DNA of 64,000 nt from Mastigamoeba balamuthi (lineage: Eukaryota; Evosea; Mastigamoebida; Mastigamoebidae): contig CACRSC010001920.1 in NCBI GenBank assembly GCA_902651635.1, positions 200,133-264,132 on the forward strand, in the 5' to 3' direction. Below are positions 31,240-42,125 of this stretch, piece after piece. The notes below the pieces were generated by a model. It was given only the letters and a program-made list of their open reading frames with translations, did no database searches and had not been told where the DNA came from. The position numbers and the translations under genes are program-made. The stretch's first letter is position 1, and each line of letters starts with the position of its first letter.

Positions 31240-31787
31240 TTTTCGATAGCGAGGCAACAAGGATGTGTGGCCCTTGCGCAAGAATAAATAATGTGGAGTG
31301 AACCTCTGAGGCAGGACCCAACCGCTGCTGGTGACACAGGAGGGAGAAAACTACCCCAGCACCTCCGCAAACGTGCAGCTGCATTTAGCGGTTGTAGGAA
31401 AAGGCGGTTGCAGGGAATCGGGGGGCAGATATTAGTCCATCCTTGTTGCACTGCCCCCGCGAGGTGCCCTCTGCCCAACGGCCGCTTCCTGTGTGTCTGC
31501 CTCGCGGGCAGCTGTGCGGGGGCCTGTGCGCCCTGGAGGCCCTGCCCTCGGGGCCATGTCGGCATTCTGACACTAGTCCGGGACAATCGCAGAAAAAACG
31601 AGTGCCACATTCACGGATGTGCACAGTCAGCCCATTCAGCGAAGGTTGGCGAACAGGCCAACACCACAACACCCACCCCCACACCTGCGGTCCAGGCCTT
31701 GGCACCGAGAAAAGAGACGAAGCCGTTGGGACTATAAGCGAAGGCTTGCTATTTAAAAAATGAAGAGGCGGAGGGGCGCCCGCCCTC
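31240..31787. other. Intergenic; upstream of the hydrolase
   Basis: 548 bases. An AT-rich ttatttat-type patch (plus-strand aataaataat, ~31282-31291) sits ~45 bases upstream of the hydrolase ATG and could serve as its TATA element. No gene was recognised in the remainder. Confidence 0.35.
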
Positions 31788-33272
31788 TCAAGAGGTGAAC
31801 GTCGGGTGGTTGGGGCAGCACGCGCGCTTCTCGAACCACCGCGAGATGCACTCGTCGTGGAACGCGCACAGGCAGCCCAGCCTCGATATCCTCTGCCCCT
31901 CGCGCATGTCCTCAAAGCAGATCTCGCACTGCTTGGGCTTGCCGCTGTGCACGCTCACGTTCCTCACGAGCCCCTTGTGCTGCGGCTGCGGGGCTGCCGC
32001 TGGCGGCTCGCTGCTCTGCGGGCCCTCGGGCATCACGATGAAGCCCCTGCCCGGCGCTGGCACAGCCACGGCCCGCACAGCGCCCCCGCCCTCGAGGTTG
32101 AAGAACAGCGGCATCGCCACGGGCTTCGCGGGGCCCCCGAACGCGAACACGGGCGCCGGCTCGCTGTCCCCGTCGTCCTCGTCCACGTCGTCTTCGACAA
32201 CGACGTGGGCCCCTTGCTGCTGCTGCTCGTGGTCCTGCTCCAACTGCGCGATCATCTTGTCGGCGAGGGCGCTGAACTCGCGCGAGAGGCGCTGGTCGTG
32301 CGCGTAGATATCGCGGTGCGCGTCGTGAACGTGCAGCAGCATGTCGTCTGCCGCCTGCGGCTCGCCGAACATGGCGCACACGGGGCACTTGAGCCCCCGC
32401 TGGCTCTCGGACGCGTGCGACGCCATCAGGTGCCTGGCCAGCGCGTTGACCGCCACCCGCGACTGGCACTCGGGATACGGGCACGTGACGCTCAGCTCCT
32501 CCGCGGGGGCGGCGGCAGCGGCGGCAGGGGCGGCGGCAGCAGCGCTCTTACTGTCGTCGCCTATCGTTAGCGGCTGCGATGCGGAGCCACCGTCGTACCG
32601 CTTGGGCCCGGCAGCAGCGGCAGCAGGAGCCGCGGGCGTGGCGTAGGGCGCGGCAGACTCGCGCGCCTTGGAGGCCACGTACTCAGTCGAGTTCACAGCA
32701 GTGATGTACTGCCCCTCCACAGTGATGTCTGCGGGGCGGCAGTGGTGAGCGGGCACGAGGGGCAGAGAAGGGCAGCCAGCGAGGGCAGAGGTCGGAGTGG
32801 CCAGGGGAGGTCCCGCACAGCCCTTCTGGTGCAGGCGCTGCACAAAGTTGGTCAGCGTGATGCCCATGCTTCGCCAGTCCTTCACGGGGTACAGCCCCGC
32901 CTGCACAGTATCGGGGCGCAGTCAGCCGCCCCCCAACCCCCCTCCCTCGCGCCAGCGCCCAGGGTGCGCACCTCGTGCTTGGCCAGCGACCGCAGGAACG
33001 GCGCCACGACCGCTGTGGGGGGAAGGCCGGGCGGTGCTCAGGGAGGGGGCGGGACGGCGTGGGGAGGGCGGGGGGGTGACGGGTACAGATGTGGAAGGAC
33101 CGCACGTGGATCCCCACGGCGCCAATGCCCACGTGCTTCAGCGCACTGCGGAGAGGGGAGGCAGCGGATTCGTCGGTTCCGGGGATCGCGTCGCAGGCGG
33201 ACGAGGAGAGCGGGAGCGAGGGGCGCACGCGAGGCACAGGCGCTCGTAGCTGTCTGCCTGGGGGCTGCTCAT
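31788..33272 (-). CDS. RING-H2 protein with C2H2-like fingers and an unknown conserved N-terminus
   Basis: Five exons in coding order: 33272-33238, 33145-33087, 33012-32972, 32900-32819 and 32728-31788. The four small exons join cleanly to a compact N-terminal domain (SYERLALKHVGIGAVGIHVR ... FLRSLAKHEAGLYPVKDWRS ... QRLHQKGYITVEG). I do not recognise it, but every junction keeps frame. After an Ala-rich linker comes a pair of Cys/His fingers (CPYPECQSRVAV..H..SH and CPVCAMFG..H..H), an acidic stretch, and a C-terminal RING-H2: CEICFEDM, LGCLCAFHDECISRWFEK, CCPNH. A RING of this type normally recruits E2 enzymes, so it is a probable ubiquitin E3 ligase. The architecture broadly recalls RNF114/Di19-like proteins with the RING moved to the C-terminus. 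Confidence 0.75.
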
Positions 33273-33525
33273 GGGCAGGGGCGCGGCGCGTGCGTGCGCA
33301 GGAGTTTATTTGGTGGAGGGTCTTTGCCGAAGACCCCTGCGAATCAACTGAATCTTACTGAAGATATTGTGCGTTCCTGGTATCTAGATACCTCTCGGTG
33401 CTGGGATCCTGTTTTTCTGGCGGCGCGGCAGTGCGGCGGAGCGAGTTATTCGCAGATTGCCGACCGGAATTGCTGATTTGTCAATCTTGTCAGGCTAACA
33501 ATCTATCTTCTTCCCAGCAAGCAAA

Positions 33526-34170
33526 TCACTGCTCGGGATCTTTGTTCTGGCGGAGGGGGTCTGTCTTGTAGCGCGAGGCGTAATAGTGGGCCTCGAGGTC
33601 GCGCAGGGCGTCGTTGATGTTGGTGGAGAGCTCCTTGGCCGCCTGGTCCGAGCGCTCGCGGGCCTCTGTGTAGGCGCGGGCCGTGCGCTCGGCGTCGGCC
33701 ACCGCGCTGCGCGTGTCCGCGAGCATCGAGATGCGCGCGAGGTCCGACGTGATGGTCAGCAGCGACTCTGCCGCCTTGACGACCCCCGCTGCGCGCCTGT
33801 GTATCTCGATGAGGTCCCGCTCGTTGGACACGGGGTCCGCTGTCGGCCAGCCCGCGCGCGCCAAAAAGTGAGATATTTTGATTCCGGGAAATGCCTGCGT
33901 TGAGTCACAAAAAGGGGGGGAGAGAGCCATACCAGCGATCCTGCCGTCGCCTTGGAGGGGGACCTGAGGAGGGGAGCACCGAGTGAGGCCAGCGCCCAGC
34001 AAGGTGGGACTAGCGCGCGCGGGGGGAGGGACCCGTGCCTGCGACAGGTGGATGATGCTCTCGAAGGACGTGAGCAGCTCGAGGAGCGCCTCGTCGGTGG
34101 CCCTGTGCAGGGCCTGCCTGTGCTTGGCGGCGGCGTGCTCCGTCAGCGGCGGCCTGTAGAGCTCCCCCAT
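33526..34170 (-). CDS. MED22: Mediator complex subunit 22
   Basis: Head-module subunit of Mediator, which bridges activators and RNA polymerase II. Exons in coding order: 34170-34039 (or to ~34033), 33963-33933 and 33839-33526. The spliced product reads LLELLTSFESIIHLSQ, then VPLQGDGRIADPVSNERDLI, EIHRRAAGVVKAAESLLTI, TSDLARISMLADTRSAVAD and NDALRDLEAHYYAS. It aligns end to end with the Surf5/MED22 pattern (LL..F..II..A, Y..HVRAANIVRAGESLMKLVSDLK, LEEEYYSS). About 158 residues, the usual size. Intron 1 either starts GC (CAG/gcacgg) or uses a gt six bases later; both keep frame. The gene is head-to-head with the JmjC gene, 930 bases away. Confidence 0.82.
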   Translation of the reverse strand: MGELYRPPLTEHAAAKHRQALHRATDEALLELLTSFESIIHLSQARVPPPARASPTLLGAGLTRCSPPQVPLQGDGRIAGMALSPPFCDSTQAFPGIKISHFLARAGWPTADPVSNERDLIEIHRRAAGVVKAAESLLTITSDLARISMLADTRSAVADAERTARAYTEARERSDQAAKELSTNINDALRDLEAHYYASRYKTDPLRQNKDPEQ

Positions 34171-35103
34171 GATCGGCGGTGCGATAAGCCAGCGAGTGCG
34201 AAGAAGATATTGGCTGTGCGATAGATACGCCGAAGCCCTCGAAAAGGTCCTTTTTCAAGGCAGCCGAGAGGAACAGTGCGAACCGCACGCCCCCCGCGGG
34301 GAAAGGACGAGAAGGAAGTTGGACCGCGCTCTCTATTCCCGGAGAAAAACCCGTCACGCCCACGCTCCACGTGCGCCACGCCGCCCCGGACGCGCCCGCG
34401 GTCGCCCCCGCGGCATTTCGGTCCCGCCCCCCCGATCTCACGCCTTTTTGCGCCCTCTGTCTATCTTTGCCGCTCTATTTTTTGCAACCTGGCGGGGGGT
34501 CCTCCCCTCTTTTTTTTCAATCGGCCGTGTGCCCGCCCGTTCCTTCGATCTCGGCGCCGGCGGGTCGTGCTGTGCGCGACTTTCTCCCCCGCGCGCCACC
34601 CGAGGGGGGCGGAGAGCGGCAGGGGCGGGCGGCAGCGGCAGCGGCGAGTGTGTGTGTGTGTGCCACAATGACGTGTGTGCAGGCTTTTCTTACTTTTGGC
34701 TCTTTTTTTTTCTTCTATGGCAAAGCACCCCCTCCTCTCTACGCACGTTCACGTTGCGTGGGTGCCGACCGGGGGTGGCGTTGGTCGAGCCGGCAAAGAA
34801 AACCCGTAACCCTGCGATAAGATTTATCGTCGCCACCACCGCCCGAAAGCAAGCCCTCCCCGTGCCCCGTCATTCTCGCCGTGGCCCCCTCGCCCCCGCT
34901 GCTTGCGCGGGGCACCCCCCATTTAAAATGCCTGCGCCCTCGGTCAAGAATTCAAGGAAATTGTGCCCCCACAGAACTCAACCACCACAACTCCTCCCCC
35001 CACTGCCCCCGCCCGCACCTGCTCTGACGCACCGTCCGCCTCCCACCCCCCTCCACGCGGGCAGGCTAGGACACACGGGGGGATATTTGGCAGAGGAGAG
35101 AGG
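34171..35103. promoter_or_regulatory. Divergent region between MED22 and the JmjC gene
   Basis: 932 bases, highly C/G-rich with T runs (34691-34715), a TG dinucleotide run (~34646-34660) and no convincing gene. The last 180 bases before 35104 are C/A-rich, like the leaders of other genes here. Confidence 0.35.
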
Positions 35104-38100
35104 ATGGAGGCAATCAGAGAGCTCGTCGGTGCGGCGGGGTCGTCGCTGCGCGAGGGCCACGCGGTGGCGGCGCCCCCGGCGGGCACACCCATCTCGTCGG
35201 TCGTCGACATGGCCGAGATCACCCACGGCGGCCTCCCGCTCCTCATCCGCGGCGCCTGCAAGGGTGCGGCGATCGATCCCCCCATCGGGCAGATATTTTC
35301 CCCCTCTGTTGTTTCTTCCCGCGCGCTCTTGTCTTGGTGGCCGCGCGTATCCCGCCGCCCCCTTGCTTCTTTTCTGCTTTTTTCGCACTTTTCCGCCCTC
35401 GTTGTCGATCTGTGTGGAATCTTCTTCTGCCGAGGGTTTGCGACGGAGCCCAAACCCCCCGGCTGCCTCCACGCGAGCCAGCCCGAGCATTCCCGCGTCC
35501 CGCCGTCCCCCAACCTCTTTATTTCCGATCTGTGTTGGGCAAATGGTTGTTGTGCTCAGAGGGGCTAACCTCTTTTCGCGATCGCAGACGCAGAGTCGGG
35601 ATGGAACCGCAAGCTGTTTGAGCGCTGCTGGGAGCACGACACGGCGGAGCTCTCGGCCATCGCCGCCGAGAACCCCGACAAGCAGTTCCAGGCGATCGAC
35701 TGCCCCCCTGCGTGGCAGTCGGCGATCTCGTCGCGCCTGACGCCCGCGCTCTGGGGCCCTGGCGACATGGAGGACCGCGGGGCCGCGCCCAGCGCCCAGG
35801 CCGCGCAGCAGCAGCAGCAGCAGGCGGCGGCGGCCGCGGCGAGCGCCGAGGGCGTCGTGGACCCCTTTGCGGTGCGCGTGCTGACGGGCGGGTCGCAGGC
35901 CGTCGAGAGCTGCCTGCCCTCGTCGGTCAACGAGTGCGGGGCCCTCCGGTTCCTGCTCTACGTCTACGGCAGCCGCGGTGGTGAGTGGTTCCCTCCCCCA
36001 GCACACACACACATAGGGGCTGTTGGGTTGGAGTGGGCCAGCGGGGGTAGTGGGACACGGGCAGTGCGAGTTGTGGAAGTGGGAAGTGAGAATTGTGTTA
36101 GTATGGGAAATTGTGGGGTGGAGGTGGAAGCGGAAGAATGGGAACGGGATGGCGTGTGGCAAATGCGCAAGTGGTGGGGGGACTGTGAGAGGCGCAGCAC
36201 AGCAGGAAGGAGGGCAGATTCCGGGTGCCAGAGGGCTCACTGGCGGGGCGGTGCGCAGCGAGCGTGATGTGGATGGTGGTGTCGTCGGAGCACAAGGCGC
36301 AGGCGTCGGAGATGTGGAGGTCGATGGGCAAGTCGTGCTCGATGCACACGCACTTCATGCCCGTCGAGGAGCTCGCCAAGGCCTCGTTCCCCGTCTACGT
36401 CCTCGAGCAGGCCGAGGGCGACCTCGTCATCGTGCCCCCCGAGTGCGTCTGCCAGGCCGTCACCAGCGTGCGTCTATACTCTCCGGTTTTCCGACGGTTC
36501 CCCCCTCGGTCTTCGGTCGGGTTTCGCTCCCAGCCTGCGAGTCCGGTGGCGTATCTGACGTTCTTTGGCGCGTCTTTTTTTTTTTTGCTGACGCACGATG
36601 ACGGCGGAAACAGGGGGGCAACGCGGTGCTGACGAGCTGGTTCAGGCACAACCCGTTCAGCCTCGAGGTGGCCTACGAGCGCATACTGCCGGCGTACAGG
36701 CGCGACTGCATCACGCCGCCGCTGAACATCAAGATGCTGGCGTACGTGGCCATGTCCAAGCGCGTCGAGGAGGCCGAGCGCGAGATTTCCGAGGCGCCCA
36801 AGGCGGACTACATACAGCCCGCGCGGGCCCACGAGCTCGAGGCGCTGCTGCGCGTCGTGGGGCGCGTGCTGGCGAGCGAGTGGATCGACCTCTTTGAGCT
36901 GCAGAAGGTGCGCATTCAGACCGAGGTCATGAGCGAGACGTTTGCAGAGGCGCCGGCCAGCGGCATGCGCACGTGCACGCACTGCAAGTCGCCGATCTTC
37001 AACCGCTGCTACAAGTGCAACCCCTGCACGCAGGCCACGGGCACCGACGTGCAGTACTGCTTCGAGTGCGTCATGGAGGGCCAGCGCTGCGACCACCTCA
37101 AACTCCTCGTCCTCATGCAGAGCATCCGCATCAGGCACGTCCCACCCTTTCTGTCTCTGTCTGTCTTCCGTATGTGCCTTCGTGCCTCTGCGTCTGTGTG
37201 TGCCTCCCTGCTCTTAGCCAGTCTTGTCGGCTGCGTCTCCTGGGCGTGTCGCTTGTGGCGTTTGCCTGGTGGCTGGTTGCCTGGCCTTTTTGCGGAAGTT
37301 TGCCGTGTGGAGGGTGGATGTCGAGGGCCGCTGCCGTGTTTGCTGCTGGCGGTGTTGGGGGCTCTCGCTCGCCTTTGGGCGGGTGCTGTGCTGTGCGGCG
37401 CTGTGCTGACTGCGTTGCCACAGCTCGTGCAGGAACATGCTGCACAGGGCGATACAGATGTTCAACCACTTTGCGGGGGGCGGGGGCGAGGACCTGATCG
37501 CGAACCTGTGCCGCGACGAGGTGTCTGCGGCGACGGTGGCGTTCAACCAGGTGCAGCTGGCGACCGAGGACCAGCGCGCGACGTGCCACCAGTGCAAGCT
37601 GGCCAAGCCGCGCCACCGCATGGTCTTCTGCACCAACCCCGCGGCAGAGACGCACAAGAAGAAGATGCGGCCCTGCTGCAAGAAGTTCTGCATGTCGTGC
37701 CTCTGGAACCGCTACATGATCAAGCACTGGGAGTGCCTCAAGCGCAAGAACTGGTCGTGCCCCTACTGCCTCAAGACGTGCAACTGCAGCGCCTGCCTCC
37801 GCAAGCGCGGCGTCGACCCCAACACCTACGAGCTCCCCTTCATCGTCCCGCAGATCTCCGAGGACGGCGGCGACGGTTCGATTCCCTCCCTTCCCGGCCG
37901 GGTTTCCGTATCGGTTCCCTCCACCGCCCCACGCTTCTTTTGGCGGATCTCGACGCTTTTTCGATCTCCTGAAACCTGCCGTCGGTGCTGACGGCAACAC
38001 CACGCTGCCGACGTGTGCAGCGAACGAGCCGTACAAGCAGCCGAGGCCGAGGTTGAGGCGCAAGTCGACGCGCGAGGACGTGGAGAAGGACGGCAGCGAC

Positions 38101-39648
38101 GACGACATTGCGCCGGCGCAGAAGTTCGCGGCGCCCGCGGCCCCGACCAAGGCCAGCCCGGGCGCCGGCGCCATGGACCCGCCCTCGCGGCGCGCGGAGA
38201 AGCGCTCGCCGCCGCAGCAGGTAACCGGGAAGAAGGAGCCAGGCCAGCAGCAGCTGACCCCCCAGAAGCCGAAGCCCTCGCCGCGTCTGACCCCGGCCTC
38301 GTCCGCCGTCACGCAGGGCTCCCCCACTGTCGTCGCCAAGCAGGAGTCGTCGCCCGCGCTCAGCACGCAGGGCGCGCCGCTGCCCGTCATCGGCGCGTCG
38401 CCGGTGATCGGGATGCCGGGCATGGCGTCGCCGATGGTGCGCAGCGGGGGCTACGCCAGCGCCGCGCAGGCGCAGGCGCAGCTGCAGCAGGGCATGCAGC
38501 AGTTCGGCATGGCCGGCATGCTGGGCGCCCAGGGCTTTGACCCCACGGCCATGGCGCTGCAGGGCGGCATGGGCATGGGCGCGCTGACGCCGGACCTGCG
38601 CGAGATGCTGCTGCAGGGCGGGCTGGGCGGCATGGGCGGAATGTCGGGGCTCTTCGCCCCCGCCGACTCGAACGCGATACGCCAGCGGCTGCTCGCGCCG
38701 CTGCTGCAGGTCGGCGGGCAGGGCGTCGGCGGCATGGGCGACCCCGCGGCCATGCAGCAGTTCATGCAGAACCCCCAGTACCTCCAGCAGATCGCCAGCC
38801 TCGGCTTCGGCAACCCGCAGTTCGCGGCGGCCGCGGCGGCGGGCCAGGCGATGTTCCCGCAGCAGGCGCAGCAGCAGCAGCAGCAGTCGCAGGCGCCCCA
38901 GCAGGCGCAGCAGCAGGCGCCCCAGCAGCTGACGCAGCAGCAGCAGCAGCTGTTCCAGAAGGTCGCCGGCCTGAACATGTCGCAGATGTCGCAGATGGCG
39001 GCGATGCAGGGCATGGGTGGCATGGGGGCCATGGGCGCCATGGGGGGCATGGGCGCGATGGGGGCCATGGGCGGCATGGCGGGCATGGCCGGCATGATGG
39101 GCATGGGCGGGCTGGGCATGCCCGGCGCGATGGGCGGCATGGGCGGCATGCAGGCGATGCAGATGCCCGCCGCGGAGCAGCCGCCCGCCAAGCGCGTGAG
39201 GACCGAGGACGGCGGGGTGGCCGCGCAGGGGGCGAGCGACGCGGAGAAGCTCATCTGGGCCCGCGTAGGTCCATACTCTCCGTGGTTTCCTGCTAGAGTG
39301 GGTCTGGTCTCCCCCGATTCGGAGCACACTGACACGGCGGCGCTGCTCGCTACAGTACGCAGCAACTCGTGAGGCGACCCCGAGGCCGAAGCGCTGCTCG
39401 GAGGACTGTATACCTATTTTCTTCTTCGGCGACAACGTGTGGTGCGCCGTCGTCGCCCCCGCCGCCGCCGCAGCCCGTCGTGGCCGGCGCAGCGCAGCGC
39501 ACACTGACCTTGCTGGGTTCTTTGCAGCATGTGGGTGAGACCAGAGGATATCAAGACGCAAGGGCCGGGAGACGAGCAGCCCGTTTCCCAGACGATGCAG
39601 CAGGCAGTGGAGCAGGCCATTGTTTGGGCCAATAGGCCCGCGCAGTAA
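35104..39648 (+). CDS. JmjC-like / zf-4CXXC_R1 / PWWP chromatin protein
   Basis: Eight exons: 35104-35263, 35588-35980, 36259-36467, 36614-37134, 37424-37875, 38021-39297, 39356-39441, 39528-39648. Exons 2-4 give a JmjC-like barrel (GALRFLLYVYGSRG, VMWMVVSSEHK, FPVYVLEQAEGDLVIVPPEC, GGNAVLTSWFRHNP). The usual HxD/E and second His metal ligands are not evident; the latter position is Cys (CVCQAV), so demethylase activity is unlikely. A first zinc finger follows (CTHCKSPIFNRCYKC...CFEC). Exon 5 then encodes a zf-4CXXC_R1 finger (CHQCKLAKPRHRMVFC...CPYCLKTCNCSACLRKRG). Exon 6 adds a Gln-, Met- and Gly-rich disordered region and the start of a PWWP domain (WARVGPYSPWFPAR), which exons 7-8 complete (CIPIFFFGDNV and MWVRPEDIK). 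Intron 4 is GC-AG. The likely role is nucleosome or methyl-lysine/DNA binding in the nucleus. Confidence 0.8.
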
Positions 39649-40078
39649 AACAAGTCTCACAACAAAGGGAAAGCCACGTTGTCTCAAACAGGGATGTATG
39701 TCTCTGGTTCGTGCGTTCTTAGTCTGGTGTTGTGGGGGGGGGGTCCGCGACCCCGAGATAAAACGAGATCCTGTGCCTTCACCTAGGCCACTGCGGATGC
39801 GGGCTTTAAAGTCAGGCGCAAAATGACGCTCTCGGCTTTGTGTGCGAGCGAGCATCTTGTCAGAAGAAAAAAACCAACTCCTATCTGGCCCGGTCTGCTC
39901 CACGTACAGCTTACTACTTGTAGCGGTGTGCGTACAGGTCGGCGGCCAAACAAACAAAGGGCAAGCAACGAATGCAACGGGGGGTGCCAGAGGGTATGCA
40001 CGCAAAGGGAAACAAACGTCGTCACATTAGTTGACATGACGATAGTAGCAGCTGCGCCGCAGCCCACTCACCACCGCC
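39649..40078. other. Intergenic between convergent genes
   Basis: 430 bases downstream of both the JmjC gene (plus) and syntaxin A (minus). A G run lies at about 39737-39746. The 40000-40078 part (gtcacattagttgacatgac region) recurs downstream of the other syntaxin copies near 43910 and 46380. Confidence 0.4.
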
Positions 40079-41924
40079 TCACTTTTTTCTCGTGCCCAGG
40101 ACACCTCCCAGGATCGGTGCGATGATGATGATCAGCACAATCGTCGCGAAGATCAGAATGCAGCACATTTTCTGTCGGGCGGGAATGCGTTGGCGTCAGG
40201 GAGCTTCAAACCACCGCAGCTGAGACCCGGGTCGGTTTCGACGCACCTTGCGGTTGCCGCGCTGCAGCTTGCCGGTCTTGCGGAGCTCGTTGACCGCGTC
40301 GACCATGAACTCGTCGGCCTTGGAGCAGTTGTACTCGATCTGGTCGACCATCTCCCCCTGGCACTGCACCAGCGTCGACATGTCCAGCTGGTCATCGGAC
40401 ACAACACACCGCACAGCGCACACAGCGCACACAGGGCGGTGCAGCACGCAAGTTGTCAGCGACAGGGGAAATGCGTGTGTAAAGCGGGGGAAAACGACGC
40501 GGGGCAGCGCACGAAGAGCTGGTGGAGCTCCTGGATGGACTGGTTGAGGCGGACAATGTCCGAGTGCTTGTTCTCGATGTAGCTCAGAGCCTGCTTCGCC
40601 GCTGCGTGCAGGTCCTTGTCTGTGGTTCACGCAGTGGGTGTCAATTTCCCGTTTCCGCGAACTAATAGCAAGCCCCCTCTGCGGGTTTCACTCCGGGATT
40701 CTGGGGGAGAAGAGGCGCACCGCGGATGGCATCCGTGAAGATCTGCGTGTTGCCGGAATCGATCACGTCCTTGACCTCCTCCTCTGTCATGTCGGGCTTG
40801 ACTGCAGCGGTTGTCGTTCCGCGGAGTTCAAGTGTCAGACCCCTTGATTTCCGTGCAGCTCTGAAAACACACCGCCCCACCTCCAGTGGGGGTATGGGGC
40901 ACAGAGGGGGGCAAGGGGGACGCACCGATCTTGCACTGGCGCGAGAGCTTCTCGGTGGCGGACCTCTGGTACTCGGTCTGGGCCTGGTTGTACTCCTTCA
41001 TGAGCTCCATGAACTTGGTGACCAGCGTGTTGTGCATGTTCGACCGGATGCTGCGCTCGCCCCCCCACAGCAGTGCCCCCCCAGCCCCCGTCAGCAACCA
41101 AGCGCACGCCTGCCGCGTGCCCGCGTGTGCGTGTGTGCACGCGAGGGGCGGGGGTAGAGCCAGACCGGATCTCAGTGGGGGTGGCGTCCTTGGAGAACTG
41201 GTACTGCTGGTTGCCCTTCTTCATGCCCTCGAGGCGCTGGCGCACCTGCCCCGCCAGGTTGTTCGATGTCGAGATGAGCTCCTGCATCTCCTGGCTCCGC
41301 TCTGCACCACCCCCACGGTCAGAGGATGCGCCGAGCAGCCCCCCAGTGCGCTGCAGCTGCTGCGGAGGGGCTGCTGGGTGGAAGTGGATGCGGGGGAGAG
41401 AGAAGGGGGGAGAGTTGCGCAACTGGAGGCCTCCTCCTCCTTGTCGACGCTCACCACCGCCTCCTGCGCGTACTCCTGCAGCTTCCCGATGTTGTGGCGG
41501 ATCGTCCCCATCACCTCCTTCACCGCCCCCACCTCCTGCACGGCCCCTCCCCCGCGGTGAGCAGCTGCGCCTTCTCGTTTCTGCTTTCCGCTTCCGCTGT
41601 GCTCCCCCACCAGAGACGTATCGGGACCCCAACAGACACAAACGCAGCCCCTCATCCCCCCACGCACACAGGGGAGGGACCGCACGAGGAAGAAGTCCGC
41701 CATGAAGGGGCTGGCGTTGGGGTCGGCCTCGGGGCTGGCGTCGTCGTTGTCGTTGTCGTTGTGCTTCTTCTTGCGGCCCTTGCTGCCCTCCTCCACGTCA
41801 AAGTCGTCGGCAGGCGCCTCCTCGGGCGCCAGTTGCTGCACGGCGGGGCGGGGGGGCTCGGGTGAGCGTCGGGGGCGCGGGGAGAAGCGGCGCCCACCCG
41901 CAGCTGGTCCAGGCGGTCCTGCAT
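40079..41924 (-). CDS. Syntaxin, plasma-membrane-type Qa-SNARE (copy A)
   Basis: t-SNARE of secretory vesicle fusion. Exons in coding order: 41924-41898, 41835-41686, 41535-~41447, 41302-41166, 41050-40926, 40801-40721, 40619-40513, 40387-40247, 40171-40079. The product starts MQDRLDQLR, continues QLAPEEAPADDFDVEEG and an Asn/Asp-rich stretch, then FMADFFLEVGAVKEVMG (Ha helix), STSNNLAGQVRQRLEGM (Hb), NQAQTEYQRSATEKLSRQCK (Hc), the linker EEVKDVIDSGNTQIF, and the SNARE helix with the zero-layer Gln in TLVQCQGEMVDQIEYN. It ends in a Cys-preceded membrane anchor (CCILIFATIVLIIIIAPILG) and GTRKK. It matches the syntaxin 1-4 subgroup throughout. The end of exon 3 is uncertain. Copy B starts 202 bases away in the opposite direction. 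Confidence 0.88.
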
Positions 41925-42125
41925 GTCGTCCGCACAGGCCCGCGTGTGTGACCCTCGGATGGGTGTGAATATCTGCCAAGAGGAAATAAATATCTCTGGG
42001 GCGCCCCTTTTGCCTCGTCCTGGCAAATCATGCCCAACAACTTCTTGACGTGTCGACAAATCCACAGATTCCCGGGTCACTTTTTCGCACTGGGGTTTGT
42101 TTTGTAAGGAAACCGGAAGCCGCAA

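Noticed and set aside
39001-39180. GMGGMGAM repeat as a separate gene or mobile repeat
   Set aside because: It is a low-complexity Met/Gly linker inside exon 6 of the JmjC-PWWP gene, in frame with the domains on both sides.
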